Shown: positions 17,011 through 25,901 of the stretch, in pieces
Position numbering within the stretch: position 1 is the stretch's first letter
Layout: every line of letters begins with the position of its first letter
Origin: Marivibrio halodurans
Lineage (GTDB): Bacteria; Pseudomonadota; Alphaproteobacteria; UBA8366; Aestuariispiraceae
Assembly: GCF_017963645.1 (NCBI RefSeq)
Contig: NZ_JAGMWN010000004.1
Location: 310,001 to 374,000 of the forward strand
DNA length: 64,000 nucleotides
Direction of reading: 5' to 3'
Notes under the pieces: model-generated
What the model was told of the DNA's origin: nothing
Seen by the model: only the letters and a program-made list of their open reading frames with translations
Database searches by the model: none
Translations under genes and position numbers: made by a program

Positions 17011-18122
17011 TGACGCCCGCCCTGTTCGAGCCGTTCCGGCTGCGCGACCTGACGCTGCGCAACCGCGTCGCCGTTTCGCCGATGCAGACATATTCCGCGC
17101 CGGACGCGCTGGCCGGTGCCTGGCACCGGGTCCATCTGGGCCGCTTCGCGCTCGGCGGGGCGGGGTTGGTGATGGTGGAGGCGACGGCCGTCACGCCCGA
17201 CGGGCGTTCCACCGCCTTCGACCTGGGCCTATGGAGCGACGATCAGGAAGCGGCCCTCGCCGCCCTGGTGGAGACCATCCATGCCGGCGGCGCGGCGGTC
17301 GGCCTGCAGCTTCAGCATGCGGGGCGAAAGGCCGGCACCGCCCCGCCTTGGGACGGGTTCGCGCCCGTCCCGCTCGCGCCCGGGCAGATCGTGCACGGCC
17401 CCGACGACCGCCCGGCCAGCGCGGGCGGGCATGCGCCGGCACCGCTGGACGAGACGGACATGGCGCGCCTGATCGACGCCTACCGGGACGCGGCGCGCCG
17501 CGCCGACCGCGCCGGGGTCGACATGGTCGAGATTCATATGGCGCACGGCTATCTGCTGCACAGCTTCCTGTCCCCACTCTCCAACGGCCGAACGGACGAG
17601 CATGGCGGCCCCCTCGACAACCGTCTTCGTTTTCCCTTGGCCGTGGTCGAGGCCGTGCGGGCCGCCTGGCCGGAGCATAAGCCGCTCGCCTGCCGGATAT
17701 CGGCCGTCGACGGGGTCGATATCGGCTGGACGATCGAGGAGTCGGAATATCTCGCACGCCGTTTGAAGGCGGCGGGCGTCGATCTGATCGACTGCTCCTC
17801 CGGCGGAATGACTTTACCCCGGAAGGAGATGCTGCTGCCGCGCGTGCCGGGTTTCCAGGTGCCCTTCGCCGAGAGACTGCGCAAGACGGTGGCGGTACCC
17901 ACCATGACGGTCGGTCTGATCACCGCCCCGCGTCAGGCCGAGGACATCGTCCGCGACGGCCGCGCCGATCTGGTCGCGATCGGCCGGCAGATGCTGGTGA
18001 ACCCGAATTGGGCGAATGATGCCGCCACGGCGCTGATGGGGACGAAGGGCTATGCGCTCTGGCCGAGGCCCTTCGGCTGGTGGCTTGCCCGGCGGGAACG
18101 CGCCGCGCATATCCGGGGCTGA
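17010..18122 (+). CDS. NADH:flavin oxidoreductase, old yellow enzyme (YqjM-like) family
   Basis: A 370-residue FMN TIM-barrel ene-reductase that reduces activated C=C bonds. It has NRVAVSPMQTYSA at the N-terminus, LQLQHAGRKA, the active-site EIHMAHGYLLHSFLSPLSNGR segment (two parts, about residues 170-190), and the phosphate-binding ending VAIGRQMLVNP. The start overlaps the acyl-CoA dehydrogenase stop by one base. As last gene of an acyl-CoA operon it may reduce an enoyl-CoA or a conjugated terpenoid intermediate (2,4-dienoyl-CoA reductase-like role), though it lacks the FeS/FAD module of FadH. Confidence 0.9.
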   Translation: MTPALFEPFRLRDLTLRNRVAVSPMQTYSAPDALAGAWHRVHLGRFALGGAGLVMVEATAVTPDGRSTAFDLGLWSDDQEAALAALVETIHAGGAAVGLQLQHAGRKAGTAPPWDGFAPVPLAPGQIVHGPDDRPASAGGHAPAPLDETDMARLIDAYRDAARRADRAGVDMVEIHMAHGYLLHSFLSPLSNGRTDEHGGPLDNRLRFPLAVVEAVRAAWPEHKPLACRISAVDGVDIGWTIEESEYLARRLKAAGVDLIDCSSGGMTLPRKEMLLPRVPGFQVPFAERLRKTVAVPTMTVGLITAPRQAEDIVRDGRADLVAIGRQMLVNPNWANDAATALMGTKGYALWPRPFGWWLARRERAAHIRG

Positions 18123-18140
18123 CTCTTTCCGATCCTATCC

Positions 18141-18181
18141 GGGTTCGCTCTCAGGGTTTCACGAGTTCGGACCGAACCCGT
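18141..18181. terminator. Inverted repeat between convergent genes, possible terminator
   Basis: CGGGTTCG (18141-18148) and CGAACCCG (18174-18181) form an eight-base perfect stem with a 25-base loop between the OYE gene and the TRAP permease gene, which converge here. There is no T-run, so rho-independent function is uncertain. Confidence 0.3.
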
Positions 18182-18185
18182 CGCG

Positions 18186-20174
18186 CTATCGCGCGTCCCC
18201 CCTGGCATTCCCCTCGGCGTCCTCATTGGTGGCGACTTCGGCGTGCCGCGCCGTCGATCCACGCAGCCAACTCATCGCGGCGACGGCCGCGAAGACGATG
18301 ACGCCGGCCGCATCCGTCCAGATCGCCGGATAGAACAGCATCCCGCCCCCGACATAGAGCATGATGCGCATCGGCCATGTCGCCCGGCCGAGCAGATAAC
18401 CGGCCGAGGCGCAGGTGATCGACACCACGGCCAGACAGGTCGCGGCCGTATCGTAAATCACGTCGAACGCCGTCCCCTCCATCAGGACGCCCGTGCGGAA
18501 GATGAAGAGGAAGGGAATCAGATAGAGCGCGATCGCCATCACGACCGCGTGCCCCGCGACCTTCCAGAAATTCTCCCCCGCGATCGTCGCCGCCGCGTAG
18601 ACGCTGGCGCAGACCGGTGGCGTTATCGCCGACATGATCGCGAAATAGAAGATGAAGAGATGGGCGTTCAGCGGCTCTATCCCCAGATTGATCAGGATCG
18701 GTCCCGCGACCGCGGAGGCGAGGATATAGGAGGCCGTGGTCGGCACGTCCATGCCCAGCAGGATCGCCAGAACCGCCGTCAGGATCAGCACCAACACCAG
18801 ATTCTCGCCCGACAGAGAGAGGATGAAGCCGGATATCTTCACGCCCGCGCCGGTCGCCGTCAGCACCTTCACCACGATCGCGGCGCAGGCCAGAAGGACG
18901 GCCACCATGGCGATCGCCTTGCCGCCGTCGTAAAGCCCTTCCAGGATTTCACCGAGAAGCGTGCGGTAGGTCCCGATCAAGCCGCGCGGCCCTTCCTGAA
19001 GCAGGCATCGCACGGTCCGGACGACCAGCAGCGTCCCCAGCAGCACGAAAACGGCGACCGACCCGGCGAGCGTCGGCGTGTAATCCATCGCCAGCAGGGC
19101 GATCAGGCTGACCACCGGCAGATACATCGGCAGCGCGGTATAGGGATCGACCAGTTCGCGCCAATGGGGCATCTCGCTCGCCGCCAGGGGACGGATGTCG
19201 AGGCGCCGCGCGCTCATCCCGACGCTGAACCACAGCACGGTGAAATAGAGCAGCGCCGGAATAATGGCGGCCGTCATGACCTGGGAATACGGGATATTCA
19301 GGATTTCGGCCATGATGAAGGCGCCCGCGCCCATGACCGGCGGCATGATCTGCCCCCCGGCGGAGGAGACGGCCTCGATCGCGGCGGCGAAACTGCCGCG
19401 ATAGCCCGCGCGGCGCATGGTCGGAATAGTGACCGGCCCCATGGCCATGACATTGGCGACGGCCGAGCCCGTGACCGTGCCGAACAGCGCCGAGGACACG
19501 GTGCAGACCTTGGCCTGGCCGCCATAGCTGCGCCCGGCGATGATGGTGGCGAGCTTGATGAAGATTTCCGTCGCGCCGGTGCTGAGCAGCAGCGCGCCGA
19601 GGATGATGAAGATCGCGATCACCCGCGTGCCCATATCGACCATGTAGCCGAAGATGGTCTCGGTCGAGGCGTAATAGGTCTCGATGAAGGTCAACAGCGA
19701 GACCGGCGGCGGCTGCCACGTCCCGTCGATCACCTGATGACCGAACAGGTAATAGATGATGCCGAGCAGGGCCAGCAGCGGCAGGAACCAGCCGATCGTC
19801 CGGCGCGCGGCCTCCAGCACGATCACGACGGCCGCCATGCCGAGAAGCCGGTCCCACCAGGTCAAGTCGACCATGAAGTCCGAAAGCCGCGTGGCGCCGA
19901 GCGCGACGTGGAAACATACGTAATAGCCGGCCAGCGCCAGCATGATGCTGGCCAGATCCGCGAGCAGCGGGTGTTTCCCGTCCCCGGCGCGCAACCGGAT
20001 GATCAGGAAGATCGACCCGAGGCCAAGCCCCAGGAAGATGCCGCGCTGAATCAAAGGCTCCAGGGAGCCGAAGAAGGCGGTATAGGTCTGGAAGACGGCG
20101 TATGCGACCAGGATCAGCCGAAGCACGCGGTCGATGCCGGAATGGAGACGGCGCTCAGGCAGGTTCTCCGCCAT
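18186..20174 (-). CDS. TRAP transporter permease, TAXI type (fused small and large subunits)
   Basis: A 662-residue inner-membrane protein in which the DctQ-like four-helix part (about residues 15-180) is joined to the DctM-like large permease, as is normal in TAXI systems. Hydrophobic helices run throughout. Conserved large-subunit segments include AVSSAGGQIMPPVMGAGAF, VPTTASYILASAVAGP and FIFYFAIMSAITPPVC. It would move a carboxylate with Na+ or H+ together with the binding protein encoded upstream. The neighbouring acyl-CoA genes suggest an organic acid cargo. Expression relative to the binding protein may be damped by the hairpin in between. Confidence 0.93.
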   Translation of the reverse strand: MAENLPERRLHSGIDRVLRLILVAYAVFQTYTAFFGSLEPLIQRGIFLGLGLGSIFLIIRLRAGDGKHPLLADLASIMLALAGYYVCFHVALGATRLSDFMVDLTWWDRLLGMAAVVIVLEAARRTIGWFLPLLALLGIIYYLFGHQVIDGTWQPPPVSLLTFIETYYASTETIFGYMVDMGTRVIAIFIILGALLLSTGATEIFIKLATIIAGRSYGGQAKVCTVSSALFGTVTGSAVANVMAMGPVTIPTMRRAGYRGSFAAAIEAVSSAGGQIMPPVMGAGAFIMAEILNIPYSQVMTAAIIPALLYFTVLWFSVGMSARRLDIRPLAASEMPHWRELVDPYTALPMYLPVVSLIALLAMDYTPTLAGSVAVFVLLGTLLVVRTVRCLLQEGPRGLIGTYRTLLGEILEGLYDGGKAIAMVAVLLACAAIVVKVLTATGAGVKISGFILSLSGENLVLVLILTAVLAILLGMDVPTTASYILASAVAGPILINLGIEPLNAHLFIFYFAIMSAITPPVCASVYAAATIAGENFWKVAGHAVVMAIALYLIPFLFIFRTGVLMEGTAFDVIYDTAATCLAVVSITCASAGYLLGRATWPMRIMLYVGGGMLFYPAIWTDAAGVIVFAAVAAMSWLRGSTARHAEVATNEDAEGNARGDAR

Positions 20175-20229
20175 ATCGATACCCTGGCACTATGCTTGTT
20201 CGCGGGACAACGCGGGTAGGATGCGATGG

Positions 20230-20266
20230 CCGACCGCCCGGCCCGTTGCAAAGGCCGGGCGGTCGG
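20230..20266 (-). terminator. Perfect 14-bp GC hairpin between TRAP binding-protein and permease genes
   Basis: Arms 20230-20243 and 20253-20266 are perfectly complementary (14 pairs, almost all G-C) with a nine-base loop, 21 bases after the binding-protein stop. No T-run follows on the transcribed strand. This suggests an mRNA-stabilising or attenuating hairpin that gives more binding protein than permease. The LIV operon in this window has a similar element. Confidence 0.6.
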
Positions 20267-20287
20267 TTCATCGACGCTTGGGCGCGC

Positions 20288-21247
20288 TTACTGCGCCGCT
20301 TCCCAATAGGACATCGCCCCCGGATGGACGGCAATGCCGATATCGCGGGTCGACAGGATCGACTGGCGGAAATCGTAGTCCTTGAGCTGCGGCCACACGT
20401 CGATCAGGATTTGCTTCTTCTGATCGATCGCCTGGGCGATCTTACGCGCGGTGTCCTCGTCCATCAGGGAGAGACGGGTCGCGTAGACGATCGGCACGGA
20501 CGGGGTAACGACCTCCGGATTTCCTTCGATGAAGTCCGCCGGCAGGGTGGTGAAGCCGACGCCGGGGATGTTTTCCTTCACCATCTTCTGCTCCTCCGGG
20601 GAGAAGCCGAGGATACGCATATCCACCGAGGTCAGCAGTTCCTGAAGCGTCGCGTCCACCCGGTTGGCGGCCGCGTACTTGCTGTAGCCGACGATCTGCT
20701 CGTTCCGGACCGCCTCGATCGCATCGGTGATCGTGCCGTAGATATAGTCGGGCTCCACCCCGAAGAGGGCGAGACTCTGCGTCATCAGCAATTCGCCGCC
20801 GCTGCCGCGAATGCCCGGCGCGAACGCCTTGCCGTCGAGTTCGGACAGCGTGGTGATGCCCGAATCCTCGCGCACCGCGACGTTGATGACCGAGTCGGAA
20901 TAAGGGTAGAGCGCGACGAGATCGTCGACCGCCTTGCCCTCGAACTGGCCGAGCCCGTTGCGCGCCTGAACGAAAACGTCGCCCGCGACCAGGCCGAGAT
21001 CGATTTCGCCACGGGTCAAACGGCGCACATTGTCGACGCTGGCCCCCGTCTCGATCACCGAAACGGTCATGTCGTCGTTATTGGCCTCGATCGCCTGCGC
21101 CATGCCGACGGCGATCTGATAGTGACTGGACGTCGCGTTCGTGGAGCCGAGCGCCAGCGTCTTCGAATCCGCGTTGGCCGCGTTGAACGTGCCGGCCGCG
21201 AGCAAAAGCGCCGCCCCGGAGATCGTATAGCCTAGTTTCTTGAGCAC
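20288..21247 (-). CDS. TAXI-family TRAP transporter solute-binding protein
   Basis: A 319-residue periplasmic binding protein. The signal peptide is VLKKLGYTISGAALLLAAG with likely cleavage after NAANA. Mature TAXI features include GSTNATSSHYQIAVGMAQAI and NVRRLTRGEIDLGLVAGD. The GTG at 21247 has GGGAGG seven bases upstream and puts the signal peptide exactly at the N-terminus; the longer frame to 21352 is not needed. It delivers an unknown carboxylate to the permease encoded downstream. Its promoter region is shared with the divergent crotonase/IclR operon. Confidence 0.92.
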   Translation of the reverse strand: MLKKLGYTISGAALLLAAGTFNAANADSKTLALGSTNATSSHYQIAVGMAQAIEANNDDMTVSVIETGASVDNVRRLTRGEIDLGLVAGDVFVQARNGLGQFEGKAVDDLVALYPYSDSVINVAVREDSGITTLSELDGKAFAPGIRGSGGELLMTQSLALFGVEPDYIYGTITDAIEAVRNEQIVGYSKYAAANRVDATLQELLTSVDMRILGFSPEEQKMVKENIPGVGFTTLPADFIEGNPEVVTPSVPIVYATRLSLMDEDTARKIAQAIDQKKQILIDVWPQLKDYDFRQSILSTRDIGIAVHPGAMSYWEAAQ

Positions 21248-21550
21248 CTGTTTCCTCCCGTAGCTGATCGCAATCGGTTGCTTGGCTGTCTTATTCGTAT
21301 CGGGCGCCGCGAGACACCCGCCACCCGTATTCACGTCCGCCACCCCGATCATCCGCCCAGATCATCCGCAACGGACGGCACGCGAACGCGACGACAGTGT
21401 TTTCGTTTTCCAGCGCCGGAACCATTGCATGAGGTCACGGAAGGACTCAAGCATTTTTTGGAATAGAATTCCGCATTGTGATTTTTCCTCGAAGCCTGCT
21501 ACTGTCCGTATCGTTAAGGAGACCCGGATTTCCGATAGGGAGTGGATCGC
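21248..21550. promoter_or_regulatory. 303-base divergent intergenic region (TAXI transporter / crotonase-IclR operon)
   Basis: No gene seen. It holds the promoters of both divergent units, the palindrome at 21461-21473, and ribosome-binding sites at each end. The right half is noticeably more AT-rich (T6 run before the palindrome), as expected for the crotonase promoter. Confidence 0.6.
21461..21473. promoter_or_regulatory. Palindrome GGAATAGAATTCC, candidate IclR operator (site 2)
   Basis: Perfect 5-3-5 palindrome continuing as ATTCCGCA, related to site 1 at 14422 and site 3 at 28098. It lies 78 bases before the start of the crotonase that heads the operon encoding both IclR regulators, so it could mediate autoregulation. 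Confidence 0.5.
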
Positions 21551-22336
21551 ATGGAAGCGAACGATATCGTCCTGTTCGACGTGGCGGACGGCATCGCGGA
21601 GATAACCCTGAACCGGCCGGAACGGCGCAACGCCCTGTCCGTCGCCGCGGCCGAGCGACTCCACGATCTGTGGGAAACGGTCGACGCGCGCGACGATATC
21701 CGCGTGGTGATCCTGACGGCGGCCGCCTGCGGCACCTTCTGCGCGGGCATGGACCTGAAGGAGGCGAGCGAGTTGCGACAATCGCGCGGCGTGGACGTCC
21801 TCACCCTCCTGCGCGACCCTTTCCACCAACGCATGCGCGCGGTTCGCGTGCCGATCATCGCCGCCATGACCGGACATTTCGCGGCCGGCGGCTTCATGCT
21901 TTCCCTCAACGCCGACATTCGGGTCGGGCTGTCCGGGACCCGGGGCGGCATCACGGAGACGAAACGGGGGCGGGGTTCGCCCTGGGCCATGCCGCTATTG
22001 TGGCAATTGCCCCAGCCGATGCTGATGGAAATGGTCCTGACCGGCGACCTTCAACCGATCGAGCGGCTTCACGCGCTGGGCTTCGTCAACCATGTCGAGC
22101 CGGACCTGGAGGCGGTTCGCGCACGCGCACGCGTCCTTGCGGAAACCATCCGTGACAACGCGCCCCTTTCCGTCATGGCCGGCAAGCAATCGATCCTGAA
22201 GACGATGGATGTCGGTTGCGCGGCCGGTCTTGAGCACGCACAACAGATATACGAACCTGTCTATGCGAGCGAGGATGCGCAGGAGGGGCCCCGCGCCTTC
22301 GCCGAGAAACGCCAACCGGTCTGGAAAGGCCGATAA
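21551..22336 (+). CDS. Enoyl-CoA hydratase/isomerase family protein (crotonase 2)
   Basis: A 261-residue crotonase-fold enzyme paralogous to the one at 14554. FCAGMDLKE and TGHFAAGGFMLSLNADIRV form the oxyanion loops; the Glu region is ITETKRGRGSPWAMPLLW. The ATG at 21551 has GGGAG eight bases upstream; a GTG nine bases earlier is less likely. First gene of a three-gene operon with two IclR regulators. The two crotonases probably act on related or successive intermediates. Confidence 0.88.
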   Translation: MEANDIVLFDVADGIAEITLNRPERRNALSVAAAERLHDLWETVDARDDIRVVILTAAACGTFCAGMDLKEASELRQSRGVDVLTLLRDPFHQRMRAVRVPIIAAMTGHFAAGGFMLSLNADIRVGLSGTRGGITETKRGRGSPWAMPLLWQLPQPMLMEMVLTGDLQPIERLHALGFVNHVEPDLEAVRARARVLAETIRDNAPLSVMAGKQSILKTMDVGCAAGLEHAQQIYEPVYASEDAQEGPRAFAEKRQPVWKGR

Positions 22337-22388
22337 CAACCGACGGGACCGGACCACCCGCCGGATTGTTCATCGAGGATTCCCCCGC

Positions 22389-23234
22389 ATGCCAGCAGCG
22401 AATACCCCGGCGAATCCCGCGAAGGATCGCCCAAAGGATAGCAAGGAGACGTCGGAATCGACCGAGGTGGTTTCGCTAACGCGCGGCCTGGCGGTCCTGC
22501 GTGCCTTCCATGCGATCGACGCGCCGCTCGGCAATAAGGAGATCGCCACCCGAACGGGTCTCGCCAAGGCGACCGTCGCGCGGCTGTCCTACACGCTGGC
22601 GCAGATGGGGTACTTGCGGCAGGTCGGCCCGCACGGCCAGTACCATCTGGGCGACAAGGTCACCCATCTGGGCCATGCGCTGTTGCGCAGCCTGCCGGTG
22701 CGTCGGGTGGCCGAGCCGCTGATGCAGGCGCTCGCCGACAAGCATGAGATGTCGGTCGCGCTCGGCATCGGCGACGGTACCCGCATGATCTATCTCCACT
22801 ATTGCTCCGGGCCGGAGACGGTGACGATGCGATTGCGCGTCGGCTATCTCGTGCCGATGGCCAGGACCGCGATGGGGCGGGCCTATCTCTGGGCGCTCGA
22901 TGACGAACGCCGCCGCGAGTGCATCGCGGCGATAAGGGCCGAGGCCGGCGAGGACGCGGACAGCGTCGAGGACGAGCTTCGCACGGAACTCGCGGCCGTG
23001 GAGGAACGCGGCTTTTCCGTCTCCTTCGGCTCGTGGCGGCGGGAGATATTCGCCGTCGGCGCGCCCGTCTGGCTCGACCAGGGCGACACGATCCTGGCGC
23101 TGAATTGCGGCGCGCGGCGCCTGGGCATGGATCGCACGAAGTTCCACGAGACCCTGGGACCGGAGTTGCTGACAGTGTCGAGCGAGATCAGCCGACGCAT
23201 GGATCAAGTCGGCGCCACCTTCTGGAACGAATGA
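22389..23234 (+). CDS. IclR-family transcriptional regulator 1
   Basis: A 281-residue IclR regulator. A disordered N-terminus of about 25 residues precedes the winged HTH (NKEIATRTGLAKATVARLSY at about 50-70), and the C-terminal effector domain follows (AEPLMQALADKHEMSVALGI, then TAMGRAYLWAL, and the cysteine-containing ALNCGARR). Lies 52 bases after crotonase 2 and overlaps the next IclR gene by four bases (ATGA). Likely controls the surrounding acyl-CoA genes, with the GGAAC-type palindromes as candidate targets. Effector unknown. Confidence 0.92.
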   Translation: MPAANTPANPAKDRPKDSKETSESTEVVSLTRGLAVLRAFHAIDAPLGNKEIATRTGLAKATVARLSYTLAQMGYLRQVGPHGQYHLGDKVTHLGHALLRSLPVRRVAEPLMQALADKHEMSVALGIGDGTRMIYLHYCSGPETVTMRLRVGYLVPMARTAMGRAYLWALDDERRRECIAAIRAEAGEDADSVEDELRTELAAVEERGFSVSFGSWRREIFAVGAPVWLDQGDTILALNCGARRLGMDRTKFHETLGPELLTVSSEISRRMDQVGATFWNE

Positions 23235-24142
23235 CGATGAAGGGGGACAGGACCAACCAATCGAACAAGGGGCACCCGAGCGAGGCCGGCGGCGAGGACG
23301 AGCCGCCGCGCACGCGCGTACGCCGCCGCCGGCAAAGCGGAATCGTCGCCAAGGACCGCGACTTCGTGAACGCGCTGGGCCGGGGCCTCCTGGTGCTGGA
23401 GGCGTTCGGCGCCTCCGAACAGGTCTGGATGAACGGGATGGAGGTGGCCGAGCGGGTCGATCTGCCGAAGCCGACCACGTCGCGCCTGCTGCAGACCCTG
23501 AAGTCGCTCGGCTATCTGCATTACTCGACGCGGCGACGGCAATATCGCCTCGGCACCTCGATCCTCGGCCTTGGTTTCGCCGCGCGCGAACCCTTCAGCC
23601 TGGGCGACCTGGTCCGGCCCTATCTGGCGGAACTGGCGGACAGCTTCAACGTGCATGCCTCACTCGCCGCGCGCGACCGGCTCGACGTCATCGAACTGGA
23701 GGTCTCGCACAGCACGAAGACGCTGATGACCCTCCGCCTCGAGGTCGGCTCGCGCATTCCGCTCGCCGGGACGGCGACCGGCCACGCCTTGATCGCCCCC
23801 CTGCCGGAAGCCGAGTTGACCTACCTCTACACCCTGCTGCGCGAACGCCATGCCAAGCATTGGGAGGAGATCAAGGCCAATATCGAGACCGGCCGCCGGG
23901 AGGTCGCGGCGCAAGGCTATACCTCCGCCCAGGCAAGCTGGTTCACCGATATCAACGGCGTCGCGGCACCGCTGGTCTTTCCGGGGGGGTCGCCGGTCTA
24001 CGCGCTCGCCTGCGGGGCGCCGGCCCGGCACCTGAACGCCGCCCGGCAACGGGAGATCGGCCAGCGGCTGGTCGAGATGACGCGGGAGATCGAGCGACAT
24101 CTCCAGGATGGCGACTTCCGCGACGACACGCACACGCCCTGA
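23231..24142 (+). CDS. IclR-family transcriptional regulator 2
   Basis: A 303-residue IclR regulator with a basic N-terminal extension (RTRVRRRRQ). HTH region: GMEVAERVDLPKPTTSRLLQ at about 70-90; effector domain with LAGTATGHALIAPL and YALACGAPARH. The ATG at 23231 lies in the stop of IclR 1; an ATG six bases later is also possible. Two adjacent IclR genes in one operon may form separate dimers with different effectors, or a hierarchical pair. Confidence 0.92.
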   Translation: MTMKGDRTNQSNKGHPSEAGGEDEPPRTRVRRRRQSGIVAKDRDFVNALGRGLLVLEAFGASEQVWMNGMEVAERVDLPKPTTSRLLQTLKSLGYLHYSTRRRQYRLGTSILGLGFAAREPFSLGDLVRPYLAELADSFNVHASLAARDRLDVIELEVSHSTKTLMTLRLEVGSRIPLAGTATGHALIAPLPEAELTYLYTLLRERHAKHWEEIKANIETGRREVAAQGYTSAQASWFTDINGVAAPLVFPGGSPVYALACGAPARHLNAARQREIGQRLVEMTREIERHLQDGDFRDDTHTP

Positions 24143-24189
24143 ACCCGCATTCGTCCGGCCTTCCCCAGGCCCAGCCCCGCCGCGTCCGG

Positions 24190-24957
24190 TCAGCGGCGCA
24201 ATAGACCGGCCGTATCCACCTTCCCGCGGAGTAGGTCGAGCGTCCCGGCATCCGGCAGGTCGGTCACGGGCACGCGGTCGGGCAGGCCGAGTTCAAAGCC
24301 GGTCTTGGCGACGACTTCCTCCACCGAACTCCACGGATGGACCGACTTCAACCGCATGGTCAGACTATCCGGATCGAAATCCATGACCGCCAGGGGCGTC
24401 ACGCACAGGGCCGGCCCGCCCTTCAGCCCCGCCGCGTGGAAGCTTTCGGGGCCGTCGAGATAACCGGGCGAGGTGATGAAATCGACACGCGGCACGAAGG
24501 TTCGCGGCGAATGCGCGTGCGTGCAGATATAGAACCGCCGCGACGTTCCGGCATAGGAGATGTTCGCCGCCCCGGGCCCGCGCATGCGCGGGCGGTCGAT
24601 CGACCCGCCGATGAAGTGCAGGTTGATATTGCCGAAACGGTCGATCTGCATTCCGTTATGAAAGAAGAAATCCAATCCGCGATGCGAATGGCCGAACAGT
24701 TCCAGGAAGGTTTCCGCCGCCTCGCAGGCGCCGAGCGCGCGGTCGTCGAGCATCGAGTCCCAAAGCTGCCTCGGCCGCGGATTGACGAACATCTCGCCCG
24801 CGATCTGGATGTCCGGCGCGTGCATGTGCCGGGCCAACATGATGGCCGCCATCGGAATCGCGGCCGACGCGCCGGCAGCCCCCATCTCCCCGTCCTTGAG
24901 CTCGCGGGAGAGAACGAAGGCCTGAAGTTCCGCCGGGGTACAGCGTGTATCGGTCAT
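24190..24957 (-). CDS. CoA-transferase subunit B (glutaconate CoA-transferase/IpdB-like)
   Basis: A 255-residue family I CoA-transferase beta chain. Recognisable blocks are FFFHNGMQIDRFGNINLHFIG (split: FFHNGMQID and GNINLHFIGG) and a C-terminal VHPWSSVEEVVAKTGFEL. The catalytic Glu typical of acetate-type enzymes is not obvious, as in IpdAB, where the pair acts as a CoA-dependent hydrolase in steroid-ring breakdown. The start ATG at 24957 overlaps the alpha-subunit stop by four bases. Either CoA transfer or ring opening is possible. Confidence 0.82.
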   Translation of the reverse strand: MTDTRCTPAELQAFVLSRELKDGEMGAAGASAAIPMAAIMLARHMHAPDIQIAGEMFVNPRPRQLWDSMLDDRALGACEAAETFLELFGHSHRGLDFFFHNGMQIDRFGNINLHFIGGSIDRPRMRGPGAANISYAGTSRRFYICTHAHSPRTFVPRVDFITSPGYLDGPESFHAAGLKGGPALCVTPLAVMDFDPDSLTMRLKSVHPWSSVEEVVAKTGFELGLPDRVPVTDLPDAGTLDLLRGKVDTAGLLRR

Positions 24958-25901
24958 AGGCTCGCGGCCTCCTGCTCCAGCGCCGTGAGACGCGCCTTGC
25001 CACCGATCGCCTCGAGATAGTCGGCTTGCGTCGCGGGCGCGCGGACGACGCGCGTCAGATAGTCGGCGAGGCCGTCGCCCGCATCCCCGCCGCCGTCCCG
25101 CCCGGCACGGCGCGCGGCCTCGGCCACGTCGGCGTAGCCCTCGATATGCGCTTCGTCGATACTGTAGAGTGGGAAACTTCCGGTCGGATGCGCGCCATGG
25201 GGTATCTCGACCACCGCATCGACATAGGTGCAGGGGATCGTCGTTTCCCGTGGGCGGGCGACGATATCCTCCGTCGAAACCAAGCGGTCGACACTGACGA
25301 TCACGCGTTCCGACGCCCGCGCCATCATCTGATCGGCATAGGTCATCGTCGAAAGATGGCGGATATTGCCGTAGCGGTCGCCTTCCTGGGCATGCAGCAG
25401 GGCGAGCTTCGGGCGGATCGCGCGGGTCGCGAACAGGGCCTCGCCGGTGAAGGGGCATGTGATCTCGGCCGCCAGCGGATTGTTGCGGGGCACGTCGGAC
25501 CCCTTCCAGGCGACCACCGGCTGGAAGGGCACGCCATGGGCGGCGGCCATCAGCCCGCCCACCACGGACAGCGCGTCGACGCAATGGGCGCGTACGGTGC
25601 CCGCCTCCACCGCACCGCGAAAGGCGGGGCACATCCTGGTTTCCAGCGTGACCGCCGGCAGGAAGGTCTCCGCCACGCAACCGGCCGCGATCATGACATC
25701 CACGTCGAAACCGGACCCCGGCGAGGAGACGAGCTTCAAATCACGCCGGCCGCCACGGATCACCTCGCGCACCAGGGCGCAAGGCCGCCCCTGCTTGAAA
25801 AGGCCGCCCAACGCCAGCAGATCGCCGTCGCCCAGCCACGCCGTGATCAGGTCCCGCAACATTCCGGGCGCGACCAGCTTTTCCTTTCGACCGGACGACA
25901 T
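24954..25901 (-). CDS. CoA-transferase subunit A (glutaconate CoA-transferase/IpdA-like)
   Basis: A 315-residue CoA-transferase alpha chain. It has GDGDLLALGGLFKQGRPCALVRE at the N-terminus (about 20-42, SxxGGF-like region) and DRLVSTEDIVARPRETTIPCTYVDAVVE later (split over two strands). The ATG at 25901 has GGGGAGGGG upstream and shares one base with the synthetase stop. Forms a heterodimer with the product of the next gene. Located immediately after an acyl-CoA synthetase, so the operon may activate an acid by two routes, or the pair may act further down the pathway. Confidence 0.83.
   Translation of the reverse strand: MSSGRKEKLVAPGMLRDLITAWLGDGDLLALGGLFKQGRPCALVREVIRGGRRDLKLVSSPGSGFDVDVMIAAGCVAETFLPAVTLETRMCPAFRGAVEAGTVRAHCVDALSVVGGLMAAAHGVPFQPVVAWKGSDVPRNNPLAAEITCPFTGEALFATRAIRPKLALLHAQEGDRYGNIRHLSTMTYADQMMARASERVIVSVDRLVSTEDIVARPRETTIPCTYVDAVVEIPHGAHPTGSFPLYSIDEAHIEGYADVAEAARRAGRDGGGDAGDGLADYLTRVVRAPATQADYLEAIGGKARLTALEQEAASL

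Noticed and set aside
24958-25680. Apparent N-terminal extension of CoA-transferase subunit B
   Set aside because: The extra 240 residues overlap subunit A in another frame; the real start is the ATGA-coupled ATG at 24957.
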